From positions 1 through 34,116 of the forward strand of contig NZ_PYBW01000174.1 of the NCBI RefSeq assembly GCF_003205575.1: 34,116 nt of DNA, in the 5' to 3' direction. This document shows, piece by piece, positions 19,182-26,634 of the stretch; within the stretch, counting starts at the first letter, position 1, and each line of letters opens with the position of its first letter. This DNA comes from Streptomyces tateyamensis (GTDB lineage Bacteria > Actinomycetota > Actinomycetes > Streptomycetales > Streptomycetaceae). The notes under the pieces were generated by a model. That model saw nothing but the letters and a program-made list of their open reading frames with translations. It ran no database searches and was not told where the DNA came from. A program made the translations under genes and the position numbers.

Positions 19182-19652
19182 TCACCAGGTCCCCACGGTG
19201 GTGCACTGCCACTGCTCGGTGCGGCGGTGGCGCTCCAGCCGGAACGCCACCACGTGGTGCCGCGGACCGGCCTCCACCCGCACGCACACCTCCAGCGCGC
19301 CCGGCCCGGGGACCGACTCGTGCACCGGGCCGAGCCGAGGCAGCGCGCGGCCGGCCCGGCGCAGCGGGTTGCCCCGGGCCAGCCGGGCCAGCTCGCGGTA
19401 GCCGTCGTGGGTGGTGTGCCGGACCAGCTGGCCCGGCGGGCGGACCCCGGCGAGCACCTCGACCAGGCGCTGGGCAAAGCGGTGGGCCAGATCGCCGCTG
19501 CCCGGGACCCGGTCGGCGGCCGGGCCGCAGTCGGCGCGGGGGTGGCGTGGTGCGCGGGGTTCGGGGCGCGCGGGCACCCGGTGGCCGGGTGTCGGCGTCA
19601 GCCGGTTGATCTGTGGTGCGGACGGGTGGCGCAGCAACACGGTCTCGGTCAT
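19182..19652 (-). CDS. Rv3235-like family protein
   Basis: This small basic protein of 156 residues resembles the actinobacterial Rv3235 family, which is found near secA. The N-terminal 70 residues are Pro/Arg-rich and probably disordered. The conserved part (about 75-156) runs from DLAHRFAQRLVEVLAGVRPPGQL through YRELARLARGNP to a C-terminal beta region (RVEAGPRHHVVAFRLERH) ending TVGTW. ATG 19652 is preceded by a GGGGGT site. There is no signal peptide or membrane helix, so it is cytoplasmic. Function is unknown. Recurrence next to secA1 in mycobacteria suggests a role around Sec export or the envelope, which is inference only. Confidence 0.8.
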   Translation of the reverse strand: MTETVLLRHPSAPQINRLTPTPGHRVPARPEPRAPRHPRADCGPAADRVPGSGDLAHRFAQRLVEVLAGVRPPGQLVRHTTHDGYRELARLARGNPLRRAGRALPRLGPVHESVPGPGALEVCVRVEAGPRHHVVAFRLERHRRTEQWQCTTVGTW

Positions 19653-19890
19653 CGGCGGGACCCCCGGGGCTCGGTCGCGGACGGGTGCGGTCCCCAGTGC
19701 TATCGGCTGCGCGGCCGGGCGCTCAAGCCGGTGGCGCACCCCCGTGCGGGTGTCGCCCGGTCGGCGGCTTGACACCGGTGCCGCACCGGTCGTGGCGGTG
19801 GCGCACCCGAGTCCGGGACCGCCGAGCCGCCGAGCCGCGATGCGCTCGAAGGGGTACACGCCGCCCGCCCCGCGGTGATCGTCGGGGCCG

Positions 19891-19896
19891 TATTCT
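19891..19896 (+). promoter_or_regulatory. candidate -10 element for the DUF6912-like gene
   Basis: TATTCT fits TAnnnT and stands out in GC-rich surroundings. Transcription would begin near 19903, about 35 bases before ATG 19938. No clear -35 element is seen. The 240 bases before it, back to the Rv3235-like start, hold only GC-rich sequence with several imperfect GGTGCG/CGCACC repeats and no gene. Confidence 0.45.
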
Positions 19897-19937
19897 GTGG
19901 GGGTCCTGAGGACTACCCGGAAGCGAGCGTGCCCCCG

Positions 19938-20447
19938 ATGCGTGTCTACGTGCCCACCACCCTGGCGGCCCTGGCCCAGGCGCACCCGGACGGCGCGCTG
20001 GCGGAGTCCGCCGCCTACGCGGTCACCCCGGCGCTGCGCGAGTGGTACGTCTCGGACGACCTGGAGGAGCTGGAGTACGCCGCCCTGGTGCGCGCCGCCC
20101 AGTCCTCGCTGCGCCTGCTGGCGGCCGACCCCGAGGCCCCGCGCCGCCGGGTGGTGGTCGCGCTGGACGTGCCGGACCGCGCGGTGCGCCCGTTCGCCGG
20201 CGACGAGTACCAGGACCAGGCCTCGCTCGGCCGGGTCGTCCTGTCGGGGCCGGTGGAGCTGGCCAAGGCCGCTGCCGTGCACGCCGACGCGGACGAGGAG
20301 GAGGTGGTCACCGACGTGACCGCCGCGGTGGCCGCGGTCGGCGCCGCCGACGCGGGCGACAGCGACGCCCAGTTCTCGGTGGACGGGGCCGAGGACCACG
20401 AGCTGCTCTGGTACGCCACCCAGGAGATCCCGGGCCTGCTCGGCTGA
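19938..20447 (+). CDS. DUF6912-like protein of unknown function
   Basis: This 169-residue acidic protein begins MRVYVPTTLAALAQA, the opening typical of an uncharacterised actinobacterial family (DUF6912). The N-terminal 125 residues look like a compact alpha/beta domain (REWYVSDDLEELEYAALVRAA; RRVVVALDVPDRAVRP; VVLSGPVELAKAAAVHAD). The tail is rich in Asp, Glu and Ala and ends LLWYATQEIPGLLG. A GTG at 19929 has the better-placed ribosome site (GGAAG, 5-base spacer) and would add three residues; ATG 19938 fits family alignments as I recall them. No catalytic motif is recognisable. It may be cotranscribed with nothing else, as the next gene has its own -10. Confidence 0.8.
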   Translation: MRVYVPTTLAALAQAHPDGALAESAAYAVTPALREWYVSDDLEELEYAALVRAAQSSLRLLAADPEAPRRRVVVALDVPDRAVRPFAGDEYQDQASLGRVVLSGPVELAKAAAVHADADEEEVVTDVTAAVAAVGAADAGDSDAQFSVDGAEDHELLWYATQEIPGLLG

Positions 20448-20500
20448 CCGGCTTCGCCCGGGTGTGAGCTGCTCGCTACCCGCTTGTCGGTGCGGCCGCC

Positions 20501-20506
20501 TACCCT
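20501..20506 (+). promoter_or_regulatory. -10-like hexamer for a leaderless HAD hydrolase mRNA
   Basis: TACCCT is followed by 6 bases and then the GTG start at 20513, with no Shine-Dalgarno sequence between. This is the spacing expected when transcription starts at the start codon. A TTGTCG lies upstream (20484-20489) but too close to be a standard -35. Confidence 0.5.
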
Positions 20507-20512
20507 GCCGGG

Positions 20513-21169
20513 GTGCGAACTCACATCGTCTGGGACTGGAACGGCACCCTGCTCGACGACATGTCGGCGGTGGTGGGGGCGAGCAATGCCGCCTTCGCGA
20601 CCGTCGGCGGGGCTCCGCTGAGCCTGGAGCAGTACCGGGCCAACTACGAGATCCCGATCCCGCGCTTCTACCACCGGGTGCTGGGCTTCCAGCCGTCCGG
20701 CGCGCAGTGGGAGGCGCTGGACGCCGCCTTCCAGGAGCGCTACGCCGAGCTCGCGGTGGAGTGCGGGCTGACCGACGGGGTGGCGGAGCTGCTGGCCGGC
20801 TGGGCGGCCGAGGGCCGCACCCAGTCGCTGCTCTCCATGTACCAGCACGAGCGGCTGGTCCCGGTGGTGGAGCGGTTCGGCATCCAGAGCCACTTCCTGC
20901 GGGTGGACGGTCGCACCGGCCCCTCGCACGGCCAGAAGGCGGCCTCGCTGGTGCGCCACCTCGCCGCGCTCGCCGACCGGGTGGACCCGGCCCGGACCGT
21001 GCTGATCGGCGACGCGGCGGACGACGCGCTCGCGGCGCTCGAAGCGGGCGCGCATGCGGTGCTGTACACCGGGGGCTCGCACGTACGCGCCAACCTCGAG
21101 CCGGTCGGCGTACCCGTGGTGGACACCCTGGCAGAGGCGGTCGACCTCGCGCGCACGCTCGTGCGGTGA
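20513..21169 (+). CDS. HAD family hydrolase with variant motif I
   Basis: This 218-residue protein is a haloacid dehalogenase-superfamily hydrolase, probably a phosphatase of the phosphoglycolate-phosphatase/Gph-like group. Motif I is D8-W-N-G-T-L: the nucleophile D8 is present, but the usual second Asp (acid/base) is Asn10. Motif II is the Ser in QSLLSMYQ, motif III the Lys in SHGQKAAS, and motif IV VLIGDAADDA. A helical cap lies between motifs I and II. The GTG start has no ribosome site but a -10-like hexamer 6 bases ahead. Related actinobacterial proteins share the WDWNGT motif, so this may be a subfamily trait. Substrate unknown. Confidence 0.88.
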   Translation: MRTHIVWDWNGTLLDDMSAVVGASNAAFATVGGAPLSLEQYRANYEIPIPRFYHRVLGFQPSGAQWEALDAAFQERYAELAVECGLTDGVAELLAGWAAEGRTQSLLSMYQHERLVPVVERFGIQSHFLRVDGRTGPSHGQKAASLVRHLAALADRVDPARTVLIGDAADDALAALEAGAHAVLYTGGSHVRANLEPVGVPVVDTLAEAVDLARTLVR

Positions 21170-21199
21170 GCTGCGGCTCCGGCGACCTCGGCGGGCCGA

Positions 21200-21218
21200 C
21201 CTGGACAACCTGTCCAGG
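21200..21218. promoter_or_regulatory. 8-bp dyad upstream of the glutamate dehydrogenase promoter
   Basis: CCTGGACA (21200-21207) and TGTCCAGG (21211-21218) form a perfect inverted repeat around 3 bases. It lies 31 bases after the HAD stop and 40 bases before the -35 of the downstream promoter. It could be an operator or activator site for the dehydrogenase gene, or a short terminator for the HAD gene. The size and symmetry fit a dimeric regulator. Confidence 0.45.
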
Positions 21219-21257
21219 AACTGGCGATCTTCCTTCGGCTTTGCTCCGCACTGTCCC

Positions 21258-21286
21258 CTGACACCTTGGTTCACGCCGGTTAGGCT
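21258..21286 (+). promoter_or_regulatory. vegetative-type promoter of the glutamate dehydrogenase gene
   Basis: CTGACA (21258-21263), a 17-base spacer and TAGGCT (21281-21286) make a near-consensus HrdB-type promoter. Transcription should start near 21293, giving a leader of about 175 bases. Within the leader GGCGAGG (21338-21344) can pair with CCTCGCC (21371-21377). I see no riboswitch that I recognise. Confidence 0.7.
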
Positions 21287-21468
21287 GGCTGGCGTCGTCG
21301 GGACGGCTCCCTCAGGCCGAAAGGTCTGTCGTACCCAGGCGAGGTGTTCTTTAAGCGTGCCTTGAGCGCCCCTCGCCAGCATGGTGCGGGAGGATTGTGG
21401 TCGGCCCGGCGGAGTGATCCCAGACACCACCGAGTCACGCAACGGCGCGCGACAGGAGCCAATCAGCC

Positions 21469-24400
21469 ATGCAGACCAAGCTGGACGCGGCGAAGGCCGA
21501 ACTGCTCGTGAAGGCGGCCGCGGCCGCCGAGCACAGCCAGGTGGGGGGAGCGGCGCCCGGCGAGGGTCTGAGCAACGGTGCTCTGACCGCTTACCTGCAC
21601 CACTACTACCTCCACACCGCCCCCGAGGACCTGGTCGACCGCGACCCGGTGGACGTGTACGGGGCGGCGGCCTCCCACTACCGGCTGGGGCTCAAGCGCC
21701 CGCAGGGCACCGCGGAGGTCCGGGTCTCCACCCCCACCGTGGACGAGAACGGCTGGTCCAGCGGCCACACCGTGGTCGAGGTGGTCACCGACGACATGCC
21801 GTTCCTGGTCGACTCGGTCACCAACGAGCTGTCCCGGCAGAACCGCGCGATCCACCTGGTCATCCACCCGCAGCTGGTGGTCCGCCGTGACATCACCGGC
21901 AAGCTGCTAGAGATCCTGGACGTCGACGCCTGCTCGAAGAGCCAGGCCGGCGGCGCCGAGTGGCCCGCCGACGCGACCGTCGAGTCCTGGATGCACATCG
22001 AGGTCGACCGGGAGAGCGACCGCGAGGACCTGCGCCAGATCGAGGCCGACCTGCGCCGGGTGCTGGGCGACGTGCGCGAGGTGGTCGAGGACTGGGCCAA
22101 GATGCGCACCTCCGCGCTGCGCCTGGCCGACGAGCTCGCCGAGCAGCCCCCGGCCCACCTGCCCGAGCAGGAGGTCGGCGAGGCCTGGGAGCTGATGCGC
22201 TGGCTGGCCGACGACCACTTCACCTTCCTCGGCTACCGCGAGTACGACCTGGTCGAGCACGAGGGCGAGGAGGTGCTGCGGGCGATCCCCGGCACCGGCC
22301 TGGGCGTCCTGCGCTCGGACCCGGTCAGCCACGACAGCGACCACCACCCGGTCAGCGAGTCCTTCGGCCGGCTGTCCGCGCCGGTGCGCGCCAAGGCGCA
22401 CGAGAAGAAGCTGCTGGTGCTGACCAAGGCCAACTCCCGGGCCACCGTGCACCGCCCGTCCTACCTGGACTACGTCGGCGTCAAGAAGTTCGACGCGGCC
22501 GGCAACGTGATCGGCGAGCGCCGCTTCCTCGGCCTGTTCTCCTCCGCCGCCTACACCGAGTCGGTCACCCGGATCCCGGTGGTGCGCCGCAAGGTCCAGG
22601 AGGTCGTCACCGACTCCGGCTTCTCCGCCGAGAGCCACGACGGCCGCGACCTGCTCCAGATCCTGGAGACGTTCCCGCGCGACGAGATCTTCCAGACCCC
22701 GGCCGACGAGCTGCAGCAGATCGCCACCAGCGTGCTCTACCTGCAGGAGCGCCGCCGGCTGCGGCTGTTCCTGCGCCAGGACGAGTACGGGCGCTACTTC
22801 TCCGCGCTGATCTACCTGCCGCGCGACCGCTACACCACCCGCATCCGGGAGCGCCTGACGGCGATCCTGATGGAGGAGCTGAACGGCGCCACCAACGACT
22901 ACACGGTGTACGCCACCGAGTCGGTGCTGACCCGCCTGCACTTCGTGGTCCGAGTCGCCCCCGGCAACGAGCTGACCGAGCTGACCGACACCGAGGTGGA
23001 GCGGATCGAGGCCAAGCTGGCCGAGGCCGCCCGGTTCTGGATGGACGGCTTCAACGACCAGCTGCTCGTGGAGCTGGGCGAGGAGCGGGCCGCCGAGCTG
23101 TCCCACAAGTACGCCAACGCCTTCCCCGACGGCTACCGGGCCGACTTCACCGCCCGCACCGCGGTGGCCGACCTCAAGCAGATCGAGGCGCTGCACGGCG
23201 AGGGCGACTTCCGGCTCAACCTCTACCAGCCGGTCGGCGCCGGCGACGACGAGCGCCGGTTCAAGATCTACCGGGTCGGCGGCCCGATCTCGCTGACCGA
23301 GGTGCTCCCGGTGCTGCAGCGCCTGGGCGTCGAGGTGCTGGACGAGCACCCGTACGCGCTGCGCCGCTCGGACCACACCACCGCCTGGGTCTACGACTTC
23401 GGCCTTCGGCTGCGCGAGTCCACCGAGCTGACCGACGAGGCCCGCGAGCGCTTCCAGGAGGCCTTCGCCGCCACCTGGACCGGCCGCGCCGAGAACGACG
23501 GCTTCAACGGCCTGATCCTGACCGCCGGGCTGACCTGGCGTCAGGCCGTGGTGCTGCGCGCCTACGCCAAGTACCTGCGCCAGGCCGGCTCGACCTTCTC
23601 GCAGGACTACATGGAGGACGCGCTCCGCAACAACGCGCACACCACCCGCCTGCTGGTCAACCTCTTCGAGGCACGGCTGAGCCCCAGCCACCAGCTGGGC
23701 TCGGGCGAGCTGGGCGAGGCCATCCAGGAGGAGCTGTCCGGCGCGCTGGACGAGGTCGTCTCGCTGGACGAGGACCGGATCCTGCGCTCCTTCCTGCACC
23801 TGATCACGGCCACCCTGCGGACCAACTTCTTCCAGCGCAGCGAGTCCGGCGACTGGCACCCGTACGTGTCGATGAAGTTCGACCCGCACGCCATCCCGGA
23901 CCTGCCGGCCCCCCGCCCGGCCTTCGAGATCTGGGTCTACTCGCCCCAGGTCGAGGGCGTGCACCTGCGCTTCGGCAAGGTCGCCCGCGGTGGCCTGCGC
24001 TGGTCCGACCGGCGCGAGGACTTCCGCACCGAGATCCTCGGCCTGGTCAAGGCCCAGATGGTCAAGAACACCGTGATCGTGCCGGTCGGCGCCAAGGGCG
24101 GCTTCGTCGCCAAGCAGCTGCCGGACCCGTCGGTGGACCGGGACGCCTGGCTGGCCGAGGGCATCGCCTCGTACAAGACCTTCATCTCGGCGCTGCTGGA
24201 CATCACCGACAACCTCAAGGGCGGCCAGGTCGTCCACCCGGTCGACGTGGTCCGGCACGACGAGGACGACACCTACCTGGTGGTCGCCGCCGACAAGGGC
24301 ACCGCCACCTTCTCGGACATCGCCAACGGCGTGGCCGAGTCCTACGGCTTCTGGCTGGGCGACGCGTTCGCCTCCGGCGGCTCGGCCGGCTACGACCACA

Positions 24401-26415
24401 AGGGCATGGGCATCACCGCCCGCGGCGCCTGGGAGTCGGTCAAGCGCAACTTCCGCGAGCTGGGCGTGGACACCCAGGCCGAGGACTTCACCGTGGTCGG
24501 CATCGGCGACATGTCCGGTGACGTGTTCGGCAACGGCATGCTGCTCAGCGAGCACATCCGGCTGGTGGCCGCCTTCGACCACCGGCACATCTTCCTGGAC
24601 CCGAACCCGGAGGCGGCCAGCTCCTTCGCCGAGCGGCGCCGGCTCTTCGACCTGCCGCGCAGCTCCTGGGACGACTACGACAAGTCGCTGATCTCGGCCG
24701 GCGGCGGCGTCTTCCCGCGCACCGCCAAGTCGATCCAGCTCTCCGCCCAGGTCCGTGCGGCGCTCGGCATCGAGGCCGCCAAGCTGACCCCGGCCGAGCT
24801 GATGAAGGCGATCCTGCAGGCACCGGTCGACCTGTTCTGGAACGGCGGCATCGGCACCTACGTCAAGGCCGAGCGGGAGACCAACGCGGACGTCGGCGAC
24901 AAGGCCAACGACGCGATCCGGGTCAACGGCAGCGCCGTGCGGGCCCGCGTCATCGGCGAGGGCGGCAACCTCGGCTGCACCCAGCTGGGCCGGATCGAGT
25001 ACGCCCAGGCGGGCGGCCCGGCCGGCAGCGGCGGCTGGATCAACACCGACGCGATCGACAACTCCGCCGGTGTGGACACCTCGGACCACGAGGTCAACAT
25101 CAAGATCCTGCTCAACCAGGTGGTCGCCGAGGGCGACATGACGGTCAAGCAGCGCAACGCCCTGCTGGCCGAGATGACCGACGAGGTCGGCCGGCTGGTG
25201 CTGCGCAACAACTACGCCCAGAACGTGGTGCTGGCCAACGCGGTGGCCCAGGCGCACAGCATGGTCAACGTGCACTCGCGGATGATCAGCCGGCTGGAGG
25301 CGGACGGCCTGCTCGACCGCCAGCTGGAGTTCCTGCCCAGCGAGAAGCAGCTGAAGGAGCGTCAGCAGGCGGGCTTCGGCCTGACCCAGCCCGAGCTGTC
25401 GGTGCTGCTGGCCTACACCAAGATCACCCTGGCCGAGGAGCTGCTGGCCACCGGGCTGCCGGACGACGGGTACTTCCGCAACATCCTGCACCTGTACTTC
25501 CCGACCGCGCTGCGCGAGCGGTTCGCCGAGGCGGTGGACAACCACCCGCTGCGCCGCGAGATCATCACCACCCTGATCGTCAACGACACGGTCAACCGCG
25601 GTGGCTGCACCTTCGCCTTCCGGCTGCGCGAGGAGACCGGCGCCAGCTACGAGGAGATCGCCCGCACCCACACCGCGGCCCGCGCGGTCTTCGGCCTGGA
25701 GTGGATCTGGGACCAGGTCGAGGGCCTGGACAACCAGGTGACGGCCGAGGTGCAGACCCGGATGCGGCTGCACTCGCGCCGGCTGGTCGAGCGCGCCACC
25801 CGGTGGATGCTCAACAACCGCCGCCAGCCGCTGGACATCGCCGGCACCATCGCGTTCTTCGAGGAGCGGGTGGACCAGGTGTGGAGCAGCCTGCCCAAGC
25901 CGCTGCGCGGCGAGGACCTGGCCTGGTTCCAGCACGTCTACGGCGAGCTGGTCGAAGCGGGCGTGCCGGAGGCGCTGGCCACCCGGGTCGCGGGCCTGTC
26001 CTCGGCCTTCCCGACGCTGGACATCACCGGCGTCGCGGACCGCTCGGGCACCGAGGTGACCGAGGTCGCCGAGCTCTACTACGACCTCGCCGACCGGCTG
26101 GGCATCACCCACCTGCTGGACCGGATCATCGAGCTGCCGCGCACCGACCGGTGGTCCTCGATGGCCCGCGCCGCGATCCGCGAGGACCTGTTCGCGGCGC
26201 ACGCCCAGCTGACGGCGGACGTGCTGGCCTGCGGCCCCGCCGGGGCCACCCCGTCCGAGCGCTACGCCGCCTGGGCCGAACTCAACGGCACCCTGCTGAG
26301 CCGGGCACAGACCACGCTGTCGGACATAAGGGGTTCGGACACCTACGAGCTGTCCAGCCTGTCGGTGGCGATGCGGGTCATCCGCACCCTGCTGCGCGCG
26401 GGGTCGATGGGCTGA
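21469..26415 (+). CDS. gdhB: large NAD-specific glutamate dehydrogenase
   Basis: This 1648-residue protein is of the GDH-180 class first described in Streptomyces clavuligerus. It interconverts glutamate and 2-oxoglutarate with NAD+, mainly in the catabolic direction. The long N-terminal region (1 to about 700) carries ACT-like regulatory folds. The catalytic core (about 770-1290) includes FGKVARGGLRWSDRREDFRTE, PVGAKGGFV with the likely catalytic K876, and the dinucleotide-region sequence GEGGNLG near 1163-1169. A helical C-terminal domain of some 350 residues follows. ATG 21469 has AGGAG 10 bases upstream. The gene stands alone, with its own promoter and terminator. The symbol is by analogy; naming varies. 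Confidence 0.96.
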   Translation: MQTKLDAAKAELLVKAAAAAEHSQVGGAAPGEGLSNGALTAYLHHYYLHTAPEDLVDRDPVDVYGAAASHYRLGLKRPQGTAEVRVSTPTVDENGWSSGHTVVEVVTDDMPFLVDSVTNELSRQNRAIHLVIHPQLVVRRDITGKLLEILDVDACSKSQAGGAEWPADATVESWMHIEVDRESDREDLRQIEADLRRVLGDVREVVEDWAKMRTSALRLADELAEQPPAHLPEQEVGEAWELMRWLADDHFTFLGYREYDLVEHEGEEVLRAIPGTGLGVLRSDPVSHDSDHHPVSESFGRLSAPVRAKAHEKKLLVLTKANSRATVHRPSYLDYVGVKKFDAAGNVIGERRFLGLFSSAAYTESVTRIPVVRRKVQEVVTDSGFSAESHDGRDLLQILETFPRDEIFQTPADELQQIATSVLYLQERRRLRLFLRQDEYGRYFSALIYLPRDRYTTRIRERLTAILMEELNGATNDYTVYATESVLTRLHFVVRVAPGNELTELTDTEVERIEAKLAEAARFWMDGFNDQLLVELGEERAAELSHKYANAFPDGYRADFTARTAVADLKQIEALHGEGDFRLNLYQPVGAGDDERRFKIYRVGGPISLTEVLPVLQRLGVEVLDEHPYALRRSDHTTAWVYDFGLRLRESTELTDEARERFQEAFAATWTGRAENDGFNGLILTAGLTWRQAVVLRAYAKYLRQAGSTFSQDYMEDALRNNAHTTRLLVNLFEARLSPSHQLGSGELGEAIQEELSGALDEVVSLDEDRILRSFLHLITATLRTNFFQRSESGDWHPYVSMKFDPHAIPDLPAPRPAFEIWVYSPQVEGVHLRFGKVARGGLRWSDRREDFRTEILGLVKAQMVKNTVIVPVGAKGGFVAKQLPDPSVDRDAWLAEGIASYKTFISALLDITDNLKGGQVVHPVDVVRHDEDDTYLVVAADKGTATFSDIANGVAESYGFWLGDAFASGGSAGYDHKGMGITARGAWESVKRNFRELGVDTQAEDFTVVGIGDMSGDVFGNGMLLSEHIRLVAAFDHRHIFLDPNPEAASSFAERRRLFDLPRSSWDDYDKSLISAGGGVFPRTAKSIQLSAQVRAALGIEAAKLTPAELMKAILQAPVDLFWNGGIGTYVKAERETNADVGDKANDAIRVNGSAVRARVIGEGGNLGCTQLGRIEYAQAGGPAGSGGWINTDAIDNSAGVDTSDHEVNIKILLNQVVAEGDMTVKQRNALLAEMTDEVGRLVLRNNYAQNVVLANAVAQAHSMVNVHSRMISRLEADGLLDRQLEFLPSEKQLKERQQAGFGLTQPELSVLLAYTKITLAEELLATGLPDDGYFRNILHLYFPTALRERFAEAVDNHPLRREIITTLIVNDTVNRGGCTFAFRLREETGASYEEIARTHTAARAVFGLEWIWDQVEGLDNQVTAEVQTRMRLHSRRLVERATRWMLNNRRQPLDIAGTIAFFEERVDQVWSSLPKPLRGEDLAWFQHVYGELVEAGVPEALATRVAGLSSAFPTLDITGVADRSGTEVTEVAELYYDLADRLGITHLLDRIIELPRTDRWSSMARAAIREDLFAAHAQLTADVLACGPAGATPSERYAAWAELNGTLLSRAQTTLSDIRGSDTYELSSLSVAMRVIRTLLRAGSMG

Positions 26416-26432
26416 CGTCCGGGGCCGTGAGC

Positions 26433-26466
26433 GCGGGGCCGCACCCTTCCCGGGGTGCGGCCCCGC
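26433..26466 (+). terminator. glutamate dehydrogenase gene terminator
   Basis: A 14-bp stem (26433-26446 with 26453-26466) closes the loop TTCCCG, starting 17 bases after the stop codon. It has no T-run, as usual in this GC range. Confidence 0.8.
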
Positions 26467-26481
26467 CGCGTTCCCGGAACC

Positions 26482-26520
26482 CGCCGGGCGCCGTGGAGAC
26501 GGTCACCGCGGTGCCCGGCG
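26482..26520 (-). terminator. second hairpin, probably terminator of the FHA-FtsK gene
   Basis: CGCCGGGCGCCG (26482-26493) pairs with CGGTGCCCGGCG (26509-26520) over 12 bp with one G-T pair and a 15-base loop. It lies about 115 bases past the minus-strand FHA gene stop and just beyond the dehydrogenase terminator, so it may act for either convergent transcript. Confidence 0.55.
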
Positions 26521-26634
26521 CCCGGGCTCAGCGCTGGAGGAGCGCCGAGTGGTCCGCGCGCCGGCGGCGGCGCTGGAGCAGGCCGCCGCCGGTCTGCCGG
26601 GGGACCGGTCCCCCGGCAGCTGGGCCCGTCCTCG

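Noticed and set aside
21381..21468. Possible upstream open reading frame in the dehydrogenase leader (ATG 21381)
   Set aside because: It reads out of frame deep into the dehydrogenase gene without stopping and has no ribosome site, so it is not a typical leader peptide.
21907..26202. Minus-strand open frame of about 1430 codons opposite the glutamate dehydrogenase gene
   Set aside because: It is a shadow of a long GC-rich gene. Composition is skewed to His, Gln, Asp and Val, there is no domain, and the plus strand encodes a recognisable enzyme.
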